Part shown: positions 1 to 5,877 of the stretch, piece after piece
How the letters are laid out: each line of letters opens with the position of its first letter
Position numbering within the stretch: position 1 is the first letter of the stretch
From: an uncultured Gammaproteobacteria bacterium
GTDB taxonomy: Bacteria > Pseudomonadota > Gammaproteobacteria > Halothiobacillales > Halothiobacillaceae
Direction: 5' to 3'
NCBI GenBank assembly: GCA_938004235.1
Contig: CALKWL010000344.1
Span: 1 to 5,877, forward strand
Length of the DNA: 5,877 nt
The notes under the pieces: model-generated
Database searches by the model: none
The model's input: only the letters and a program-made list of their open reading frames with translations
Told to the model about the DNA's origin: nothing
Translations under genes and position numbers: made by a program

Positions 1-855
1 CTCATTTCGCGCTCCGTTTATGCCATGACACGTTGGCGTTCGCCGCTGGCTGCGCCTGCCATTCGCGCCTTTGTAAAACATTTCACCGTCACTACGGATG
101 AGGCTCAGGAGGCTTCCCCTGCCGCGTACGCCACATTTAACGCATTTTTCACCCGCGCCCTCAAGCCCGAGTTACGCCCGCTGGCCGCAGGCGAAGATGT
201 TGCGGCCTGCCCCGCAGACGGCACAATCAGCCAAATCGGCGCCATCGAAGACGGACGAATTTTTCAGGCTAAAGGGCATGACTACTCACTGGTTGAGCTG
301 CTGGGCGGAGATCTTTCGCGCGCCGACGCATTTCGCAACGGCAAGTTTGTCACAATTTATCTGTCCCCCCGGGATTACCACCGTATCCACATGCCCCTGG
401 CCGGTCGACTCAACCAGATGGTGCATGTCCCAGGCCGCCTGTTTTCGGTAAACCCGGTTACTGTTGCGCGCGTACCGCGCCTTTTTACGCGCAATGAACG
501 TGTTGCGGCGCTGTTCGATAGCGCTCAAGGGCGCATCGGCATGGTTCTGGTGGGCGCAATGAATGTAGCCGCCATCGAAACCGTTTGGTCAGGCCTGGTC
601 ACCCCGCCCCACGGTCATGAAATAGGCGTCTGGAACTACGGAGAGCAGGTTCGAGTCGAGCTGCCTCGCGGCCATGAAATGGGACGATTCAATATGGGCT
701 CGACCGTGATTCTGCTTTTACCTGCGCAATTCGAGTTTCGCCCCGACCTTGCCGTCGGCATGTGCGTGCGCATGGGTGAAGCCTTGGCTCAGACGCAAAC
801 ATGGCCTATAAAGCAAGAACAACTGAACGACGAACGCCCTACCCCGCCGGCTTAA
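1..855 (+). CDS. psd: Phosphatidylserine decarboxylase proenzyme, 5'-truncated by the window edge
   Basis: This enzyme decarboxylates phosphatidylserine to phosphatidylethanolamine at the inner membrane. The frame is open from base 1, and residues before the first ATG (base 25) still align with the family N-terminus (an L-I-S-R stretch where E. coli has L-T-R), so the true start lies upstream and 284 residues are visible. Family marks, numbered from the ATG at 25: PADG with the catalytic Asp at 65 (217-219), the SPRDYHRIHMP block with His119 and His122, and a G-R-F-N-M-G-S-T site. Family knowledge says the chain cuts itself between Gly225 and Ser226 (bases 699/700), and the serine becomes the pyruvoyl group. 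The usual LGST is MGST here, a conservative change. The Asp-His-Ser triad is intact, so I expect an active enzyme. The stop is 18 nt before the next gene, which suggests cotranscription. Confidence 0.96.
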   Translation, partial: LISRSVYAMTRWRSPLAAPAIRAFVKHFTVTTDEAQEASPAAYATFNAFFTRALKPELRPLAAGEDVAACPADGTISQIGAIEDGRIFQAKGHDYSLVELLGGDLSRADAFRNGKFVTIYLSPRDYHRIHMPLAGRLNQMVHVPGRLFSVNPVTVARVPRLFTRNERVAALFDSAQGRIGMVLVGAMNVAAIETVWSGLVTPPHGHEIGVWNYGEQVRVELPRGHEMGRFNMGSTVILLLPAQFEFRPDLAVGMCVRMGEALAQTQTWPIKQEQLNDERPTPPA

Positions 856-858
856 AGC

Positions 859-866
859 AAAGGGAG
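859..866 (+). promoter_or_regulatory. Ribosome binding site of the PilZ-like gene
   Basis: A purine-rich AAAGGGAG lies in the 18-nt gap after psd, 7 nt before the ATG at 874. It supports that start codon. No promoter or terminator fits in the gap, which favours read-through from psd. Confidence 0.8.
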
Positions 867-873
867 CCACTTT

Positions 874-2661
874 ATGCCTGAATCGGAAATAAACTCACCG
901 CGTGAGCTGAAAGCCTTCCTGGCTCAACGCACCGTTCTCGACCCTCTCAACGAACTTGGGGTGCTTGTTGAGCTTCTGGAGTCCAGCGCGCTGTCGCGTG
1001 CGTCAATACACACCAAGATTGAAATGCTGGAAATTTTATGGCCCAGTATCGAGGGTCTGCTGGATGTATTCGAGCACCAGCTCAATGGCTCATTACAGAA
1101 GCAATGTTATGCAGAAAACACTGTATTTCTGAGTTTTGAGCGTTTGGCCAAGCTCTCACAACAAAGTTACAGCGAGGCCGCTCTCTCCCAGCACAGCAAA
1201 TTCAAGCCCTTGTGGGGTAAGGATCCGAGAGAAACCGTGCTCAATCGCGCGATCAATCTTTCCGCACGAATTGCTCTCGCACGACTTAGTTTGTACATGC
1301 CTTTAGAGCCTGGGTATTGGCATAACCTCTATATCCTTTGGCAGGAAACCGAAAATGCCAAGCTATTCGAAAAATTATCCAATAAGTCGAACGACATGCC
1401 GATTGGTCTTAAACTTGGAGAAATTTTGATTGGCTTGTGCATCATCGCCACACTGCCGTCCAATGCCTTGCCGTCACAAGAAATACGTCCTTTACTGGCT
1501 TGTTTTGTGCACTACGCATCGACGAATCAAGTCCGTCACGACACGCCGACCGACACAGGCGAATGGATTGGCATCAATTTTGAGCACGACATTCCTCCTC
1601 GAAGATATATCCCAAACCTGGATGAAGGTAGCCAGGCAATACATCATGCTTCCCGTTACATTGTGCTTGAGCCACTGGTAAACGCCATCCAGGAAATACT
1701 CAGCAATGTTTCTGGCGATTTCATCTATATCAGTGATTGTGCCGTACTCATCTCCCGCTCGACTTTGGAGCGAGTCATATCTCATCTCCAGCAACCTGTA
1801 AAACCGCGCTGCGAGCGCCCAAGAGCCCATGGTCAGTGTTATTTGTACACTGGAATCAGCGTGATTCACCAACTTTTGCTCGGAAGCCTGCCTGGACAAC
1901 TCAACTGCACTCATGAGCCGTCGTCCCCACGGCTAGTGCAAGAAGGCATCGATACGCCGCCGCAAGCGACAAACCTCATTGAAAAGCCGGCGTCAAACAC
2001 TGAACCGGATGCCTTATGGGATATGGTTGGACGTGGTCATTTAATCTACGAACCACCCCATCCGTCAGCCGGGATGCAGACAGACGCAAATATTTTTTCG
2101 TCCCAAACGACGCGTCGTACAGCTCAACCATGGGATATTGAAGATGTGTCTGCGGATGGAGTTCACCTACGCAGCGCACACCACAAAAAAGACGACACGA
2201 TTTTAAGTATCGGAAACCTGGTGCTTGTTGAAATCCAAAACAAAACCTCTTCGAGCTATATCATTGGCATCCTTCGCTGGGAGAGTAACCCAGGAGCCTC
2301 GATCTATGAGCTTGGAATTGAAACATTAGCTCACGAAGCCAGACCCATTCGTGTTTCAGGAAGTCATCAAAATACCTCTGAATGGTACGATGCCCTGATG
2401 CTCCCGCCGTCACCGCGCTCTGAGCATTCACTGCTGGTACTTCCCAATCAGGAGTATCGTATGGGCGCATCGGTCATGGCTCTCCTTCCCACCGCCCCCA
2501 CCAATCCTGACGAAACCAATCAGCACGAACCCATGCTCGAATACATACTCGGTCAAAAAATCATGCAAACCACATCTGTCTGCGTGTTCCAATTCCGGGA
2601 TACGAGTGAATCAACCCAGCCTGACAGCTCTACGACCCGCGCCTTTGGTGCTTCATCATGA
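874..2661 (+). CDS. Uncharacterised protein with an atypical PilZ-like segment; putative partner of the FimX-like protein
   Basis: 595 residues, no signal peptide and no convincing membrane segment, so probably cytoplasmic. Residues 1-340 are mainly helical in appearance, rich in Leu, Ala and Glu, and I recognise no family in them. Residues 345-415 look like a Pro/Ser/Thr-rich linker. Residues 416-492 resemble a PilZ barrel: a D-V-S-A-D-G element (424-429) fits the PilZ (D/N)xSxxG motif, followed by S-I-G-N-L-V (445-450), I-G-I-L-R-W (464-469) and Y-E-L-G-I-E (478-483), all placed as in PilZ strands. The RxxxR arginine motif that normally precedes DxSxxG is absent; only Arg414-Arg415 are nearby. 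A further strand-like region (505-575) may be a second small beta domain. The gene sits between psd and the fimX-like gene, as PA4958 does in P. aeruginosa from memory, and overlaps the latter by 4 nt. Proposed role: adaptor or effector in cyclic-di-GMP signalling to type IV pili. The PilZ call is moderate; the role is inferred from context. Confidence 0.6.
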   Translation: MPESEINSPRELKAFLAQRTVLDPLNELGVLVELLESSALSRASIHTKIEMLEILWPSIEGLLDVFEHQLNGSLQKQCYAENTVFLSFERLAKLSQQSYSEAALSQHSKFKPLWGKDPRETVLNRAINLSARIALARLSLYMPLEPGYWHNLYILWQETENAKLFEKLSNKSNDMPIGLKLGEILIGLCIIATLPSNALPSQEIRPLLACFVHYASTNQVRHDTPTDTGEWIGINFEHDIPPRRYIPNLDEGSQAIHHASRYIVLEPLVNAIQEILSNVSGDFIYISDCAVLISRSTLERVISHLQQPVKPRCERPRAHGQCYLYTGISVIHQLLLGSLPGQLNCTHEPSSPRLVQEGIDTPPQATNLIEKPASNTEPDALWDMVGRGHLIYEPPHPSAGMQTDANIFSSQTTRRTAQPWDIEDVSADGVHLRSAHHKKDDTILSIGNLVLVEIQNKTSSSYIIGILRWESNPGASIYELGIETLAHEARPIRVSGSHQNTSEWYDALMLPPSPRSEHSLLVLPNQEYRMGASVMALLPTAPTNPDETNQHEPMLEYILGQKIMQTTSVCVFQFRDTSESTQPDSSTTRAFGASS

Positions 2662-4772
2662 AAACAACTGCCTCAACTCTTTTTCTTGCCGCCTTTCACG
2701 ACTCGATCAACGACACCTTGGAGCTGGCCAGCTTATTGCGTAATGCCGGTATTCAAGCCCAAGCCAAGCATATTGAAGACTTGCCGAAACTATTTGAAGT
2801 TTTGCGCACAGATCCTGTAGACATGGTGCTTCATCTGGATGAAATCACTGACCCAAGTCTGAGTCAGGTGGTCAAGACTGTAAATGCACAGCACCAAGGC
2901 CTGCCCGTGCTTTCCATGAGTATGAATTACAGCGTGGAGCTGCTGAATAAATCCATTGCTCTGGGGGCTTGTGATTTAATCAATCTCGACAATTCCGCCC
3001 ATGTTCTGCATGTTTTGAAACGCGAAGCCGAGCGCGTCCAATGCGCGCGCAGATTAGTAAAACTTGAGGTCATTCAACAGGAGTCCGAACGCCGCTGCAA
3101 AACCCTGATGCAGAGTTCGCGGGATGCAATTGCTTATATTCATGGCGGTATGCACATCGACGCAAACGATGTTTACCTGGAAACGCTGGGCTTTAGAAGC
3201 GTCGATGAAATGGAAGGCTCGCCGCTGCTTGATCTCATTCAAAGCAGCGATCACGCCAAAGTACGGGAAATTATTCGCAGCGGCGCGCCTAAAACAGATG
3301 ATTTGCAGACCCTGGAAAATATTCACTTCAAGCACCAGGACGGCAGCGAGTTTAGTGCATGCGTCGAGTTTTCTCCTGCAACCATTGACGGCGAGCCGTG
3401 CACCCAAGTCCTGATTCGCCTGACCAATGATGCCGACACCAAAGCGCTCGAAGAAAAAATTGCCTTACTCAGTCAACGCGACCCGCTAACCGGCCTGCTC
3501 AACCGCCAGTATTATCTTGAGCAACTAGAAAACAAACTTTCCGTGGCTCACGCCCAGCAAGGGCAGTTTATTTTGATCCACCTTCAGGTCAGCTATTCGT
3601 CCGAAATTCGCAACAAGATCGGCGTTGTCGGTCGCGATGCCCTGATTGCCGAAGCTGGACGTATCCTCGAACGGCACGTTGGAGGCAACACGCTGATTTC
3701 CCTGTATAGCTCCAATGTTTTTGCCATCCTCGAACCGAGTATTGACGACACGCATCAAGCGACCTTGGACCACGCACATGAGCTGGCGCACAACCTTGTT
3801 CACCAACTTGCTCAGCATGTTTTCGAGGCTGGCGGTCAGTCTGTCACGGTGGATGCAACCGCAGGAGTCGTCATCCTGGATGAACACAGCCCAACGCTCA
3901 ATGAACTGCTCCGGCGTGCCGAACGTGTCAGCGCCGAGTCAGCCGAAAACACCAATGAATCCGTTATTTTCTACAAACCCAAAGAGAAAGACGCCTCTCA
4001 GGCGGAAAAAGACGAACACTGGAATCGCTTGCTTCGTGATGCGCTGCGTAACAACCAGTTCAGGCTACTTTTCCAACCCATTCTCAGCCTGAATGGCGAT
4101 ACGCGTCGCCAGCGTTATGAGTTGTTTTTACGTCTGCTGGACGATGAACGTCAACTGGTCGAACCGAAGACATTTATGGATTCTGCGGAACGATCAGGCG
4201 TGAGTATCGACATCGACCGCTACGTGATTCAAGGCGCGATTCAACACATCGTCGAATCACGCAAGCGCGGTTTGAACCTGCAACTTTTTGTGCGAATTTC
4301 AACGCCCACCCTGCTGAGTGCAGACTTTTACCCCTGGTTCAGCACACAAATCCTGACCGCGCAGATTTACGATGGCGCCATTGTGCTGCAAATCAGTGAG
4401 ACCGTAGCACAAGAACAACTCAAACAAGCCCAGCAGCTTCTGGAAAATCTGCAACGCGTGCACTCCAGCCTGCTGATTGATGGCATGGGTCATAGCGAAC
4501 CCGTAAATCAGGTATTGACCCGCCTGAATGCGGCCTGGGTCAAACTGGATCGTGATCTGCTGCAAAATTTAAGTGCGCAAAAGGCCAACCAGACCCGCTT
4601 GATGGACGTCATCAACACGCTTAAAAAACATGAAGGGATTGAAGTCATTGTTCCCCAGATTGAAAACGCAGCCACACTGCAAATCGTATCCATGAGCAGC
4701 GCAGACTTTTTGCAGGGCAACTTCATTCAAGGTTTGTCAGATCGTCTGGATTTCGATTTCACCAGTTTCTAA
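2658..4772 (+). CDS. fimX: FimX-like cyclic-di-GMP receptor: degenerate receiver, PAS, GGDEF and EAL domains
   Basis: 704 residues, close to the 691 of P. aeruginosa FimX. Domains in order: a receiver-like domain (about 5-125) lacking the acidic pair and conserved lysine; a PAS domain (about 145-255) with Y-I-H-G-G-M-H-I and E-M-E-G near 160-187, very like FimX; a GGDEF domain (about 265-440) that keeps D-P-L-T-G-L-L-N-R but has SSNVF (351-355) in place of GGDEF and no RxxD inhibitory site before it; and an EAL domain (about 455-695) with ELF (488-490) for EAL. Against the phosphodiesterase consensus, Glu488, Asp608, Lys629 and Gln686 remain, but the conserved Asn is Arg546, the metal Glu is Gln578, the second Asp of DDFG is Gly609 and the Glu of AEGVE is Pro666. 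I infer neither cyclase nor phosphodiesterase activity. Likely ligand contacts remain: Gln473, Arg492, Asp520 and Glu669. Known FimX acts on type IV pilus assembly at the cell pole. The start ATG overlaps the previous stop as ATGA with only a weak GGTG upstream, so coupled translation is likely. Confidence 0.88.
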   Translation: MKTTASTLFLAAFHDSINDTLELASLLRNAGIQAQAKHIEDLPKLFEVLRTDPVDMVLHLDEITDPSLSQVVKTVNAQHQGLPVLSMSMNYSVELLNKSIALGACDLINLDNSAHVLHVLKREAERVQCARRLVKLEVIQQESERRCKTLMQSSRDAIAYIHGGMHIDANDVYLETLGFRSVDEMEGSPLLDLIQSSDHAKVREIIRSGAPKTDDLQTLENIHFKHQDGSEFSACVEFSPATIDGEPCTQVLIRLTNDADTKALEEKIALLSQRDPLTGLLNRQYYLEQLENKLSVAHAQQGQFILIHLQVSYSSEIRNKIGVVGRDALIAEAGRILERHVGGNTLISLYSSNVFAILEPSIDDTHQATLDHAHELAHNLVHQLAQHVFEAGGQSVTVDATAGVVILDEHSPTLNELLRRAERVSAESAENTNESVIFYKPKEKDASQAEKDEHWNRLLRDALRNNQFRLLFQPILSLNGDTRRQRYELFLRLLDDERQLVEPKTFMDSAERSGVSIDIDRYVIQGAIQHIVESRKRGLNLQLFVRISTPTLLSADFYPWFSTQILTAQIYDGAIVLQISETVAQEQLKQAQQLLENLQRVHSSLLIDGMGHSEPVNQVLTRLNAAWVKLDRDLLQNLSAQKANQTRLMDVINTLKKHEGIEVIVPQIENAATLQIVSMSSADFLQGNFIQGLSDRLDFDFTSF

Positions 4773-4793
4773 CCCCCCCCTCAAACTGCCAAC

Positions 4794-4822
4794 AAAAAGC
4801 CCGGGATCACCCCGGGCTTTTT
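4794..4822. terminator. Bidirectional rho-independent terminator between fimX and secF
   Basis: Two perfectly complementary 12-base arms (4794-4805 and 4811-4822) enclose a 5-base loop, ATCAC. The core is a 7-bp GCCCGGG stem. Five A residues precede it and five T residues follow it, so either strand gives a GC hairpin followed by a U run. It starts 21 nt after the fimX-like stop and 26 nt from the secF stop, so it can end both converging transcripts. Confidence 0.93.
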
Positions 4823-4848
4823 ATGTCCAGCAGAAAAATGGAACCGTT

Positions 4849-5787
4849 TTACGGACGATCATCCACCAGTTCGCCATCCTTGGTACGTTCACGCACCAAG
4901 TCGCTGCGCTTCAGTCCCATGGCCAAGGACAAGGCTGCCGCAACAAAGACCGAAGAATAGGTACCGGCCAAAATACCGATTAACAACGCATAAGAGAACC
5001 CATGCACCGCCGAACCGCCAAAATAGAACAACACCACCACGGTCAAAAACGTAGTCAATGACGTCATAGTGGTTCGAGAGAGGGTGTCGTTCACCGATTT
5101 GTTCATGACCTCGACTGGCGTGGCTTTGCGCATCTTGACGAAGTTCTCGCGCATCCGGTCAAAAACCACAATCGTGTCGTTGACGGAATAGCCCATGACC
5201 GCCAGCACTCCGGCCAGCACGGCTAAGTCGAACTCGAACTCGAAGAAGCTGATAAACCCCATGACAACGAGAACGTCATGCACCAAAGCCTGAATCGCGC
5301 CGAAGGCCAGCTTGAACTCAAAGCGCAAGCCGACGTAGATCATGATGCCGATCATCACGAACAGCAGAGCCAAGGCGCCGTTCTCCACCAACTCTTTGCC
5401 CACCGCAGGACCGACAAACTCCACCCGGCGCATCTCCGCCCCGGGCTCCAGGGTGCGCAGGGCGCCCAGAACCTGGGTCGAGAACTCAACCTGCTTCACC
5501 CCCTCCTTCGGCGGCAGGCGCACCAGCACGGTGTTGGCAGAACCGAAGTGCTGCACCAACGCCCCCTCAAACCCTTTTTCCGCCAGCACGGAACGCACCT
5601 TATCGAGCTCAGCAGGTTGCTGGTAGACAACTTCAACCACCATGCCGCCGGTAAAGTCCAGACCGAAGTGAATGCCTTTAGTCGAAAGCGAAATGATCGA
5701 CGCCAGTACAAAAAACAAGGTCACCGCATAGGCGATATAACGCTTTCCGTAAAAATCGAACTTGGTATTGTTGGGTATCCAGCGCAT
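4849..5787 (-). CDS. secF: Protein translocase subunit SecF
   Basis: SecF is an inner-membrane protein of the RND-like SecDF complex, which uses the proton gradient to help SecYEG-exported proteins finish translocation. The 312 residues are near the usual length (323 in E. coli). Visible features: a first membrane helix (about 19-36), then the G-L-D-F-T-G-G motif (42-48); a periplasmic P1-type domain (about 50-130) ending in V-G-P-A-V-G (125-130); then five helices at about 135-153, 160-180, 184-207, 242-261 and 264-289. The signature G-Y-S-V-N-D-T-I-V-V-F-D-R-M-R (199-213) in the fourth helix region is intact. The C-terminus is short, charged and cytoplasmic. The start ATG at 5787-5785 fits the N-terminal alignment and has a good ribosome binding site. 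It lies one base after the secD stop, so the two subunits are coupled. It converges on the fimX-like gene. Confidence 0.98.
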   Translation of the reverse strand: MRWIPNNTKFDFYGKRYIAYAVTLFFVLASIISLSTKGIHFGLDFTGGMVVEVVYQQPAELDKVRSVLAEKGFEGALVQHFGSANTVLVRLPPKEGVKQVEFSTQVLGALRTLEPGAEMRRVEFVGPAVGKELVENGALALLFVMIGIMIYVGLRFEFKLAFGAIQALVHDVLVVMGFISFFEFEFDLAVLAGVLAVMGYSVNDTIVVFDRMRENFVKMRKATPVEVMNKSVNDTLSRTTMTSLTTFLTVVVLFYFGGSAVHGFSYALLIGILAGTYSSVFVAAALSLAMGLKRSDLVRERTKDGELVDDRP

Positions 5788-5788
5788 A

Positions 5789-5825
5789 TCACACTCCCCC
5801 GATGGCGAAAGACTTGAGTCGCGCT
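5789..5825 (-). CDS. secD: C-terminal end of SecD, truncated by adapter sequence
   Basis: Upstream of secF on the minus strand, one frame reads A-R-L-K-S-F-A-I-G-G-V and stops at TGA (5791-5789), one base before the secF ATG. Proteobacterial SecD proteins commonly end in a short basic tail of this type (E. coli ends in a similar K-K-L-S-I), and secD directly precedes secF in most proteobacteria. Only 11 codons plus the stop are visible (5824-5789), because sequence beyond 5825 is sequencing adapter. The call rests on position and the short tail, so it is good but not certain. Confidence 0.8.
5794..5800 (-). promoter_or_regulatory. Ribosome binding site of secF, inside the end of secD
   Basis: On the minus strand GGGGGAG ends 6 nt before the secF ATG. 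It overlaps the last codons of secD, which fits coupled translation of the two subunits. Confidence 0.75.
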
Positions 5826-5877
5826 AGATCGGAAGAGCACACGTCTGAACTCCAGTCACGTCAGTAATCTCGTATGC
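5826..5877. other. Illumina TruSeq-type adapter with index (non-genomic)
   Basis: Bases 5826-5859 match the TruSeq indexed adapter, starting AGATCGGAAGAGC and ending CTCCAGTCAC. Bases 5860-5866 (GTCAGTA) sit where the sample index belongs, and 5867-5877 (ATCTCGTATGC) match the start of the flow-cell portion. The first A may be the ligation A-tail. Nothing here should be annotated as biology; genomic sequence ends at about 5825. Confidence 0.98.

Noticed and set aside
25..27. ATG at 25 as the real psd start
   Set aside because: The frame stays open to base 1, and the preceding residues align with the family N-terminus. There is also no ribosome binding site in front of it.
1321..1440. AT-rich stretch within the PilZ-like gene (47 G or C of 120 by hand count, against 40 of 60 at 181-240 in psd), considered as a sign of horizontal transfer
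   Set aside because: It is a hand-picked sample, the flanking gene order recalls that of P. aeruginosa, and no mobile element or repeat borders the gene. Relaxed constraint explains it as well.
1492..1914. A 140-codon open frame on the minus strand inside the PilZ-like gene
   Set aside because: No ribosome binding site or recognisable family was seen, and it lies entirely within a continuous, well-started gene.
4773..4780. Run of eight C residues directly after the fimX-like stop codon, considered as a phase-variation tract
   Set aside because: It lies downstream of the stop codon, so slippage would not change either protein, and it is not placed in a promoter. It may simply be a homopolymer.
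5278..5817. A 179-codon open frame on the plus strand opposite secF
   Set aside because: It is the antisense shadow of secF and its translation is low-complexity (many His, Gln, Arg) with no family resemblance. SecF on the other strand is unambiguous.

Overview
The window is a contig end from a proteobacterium, most likely a gammaproteobacterium. The evidence is a proteobacterial-type Psd, a FimX-like protein beside psd, and a secD-secF pair. As I remember it, Pseudomonas aeruginosa has the same order: psd (PA4957), an uncharacterised gene (PA4958) and fimX (PA4959). I cannot name the genus. There is no phage, IS, CRISPR, tRNA or rRNA signal.

Layout. Positions 1-4772 hold three genes on the plus strand. 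They are psd, cut at its 5' end by the window edge, then a 595-residue protein with a PilZ-like segment near its C-terminus, then a 704-residue FimX-like protein (receiver-like, PAS, GGDEF, EAL). The first gap is 18 nt and the second and third genes overlap by ATGA, so the set looks like one transcription unit. Next comes a short convergent intergenic region (4773-4848) with a perfect hairpin flanked by A and T tracts, able to stop transcription in both directions. On the minus strand follow secF (complete) and the last codons of secD, separated by one base.

The last 52 bases (5826-5877) are not genomic. They match the Illumina TruSeq-type adapter, including a 7-base index and the start of the flow-cell sequence. 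The adapter, not biology, is what truncates secD.

How the genes work together. Psd makes phosphatidylethanolamine, and SecDF assists protein export across the inner membrane; both are housekeeping. The middle pair looks like a cyclic-di-GMP sensing module without turnover. The FimX-like protein has lost the GGDEF motif and several EAL catalytic residues but keeps residues used for nucleotide binding. Its partner carries a PilZ-like fold signature without the usual arginine motif. In known systems FimX controls type IV pilus assembly through PilZ-family and PilB partners. The large uncharacterised N-terminal part of the partner is the least explained material here and the best candidate for something new.
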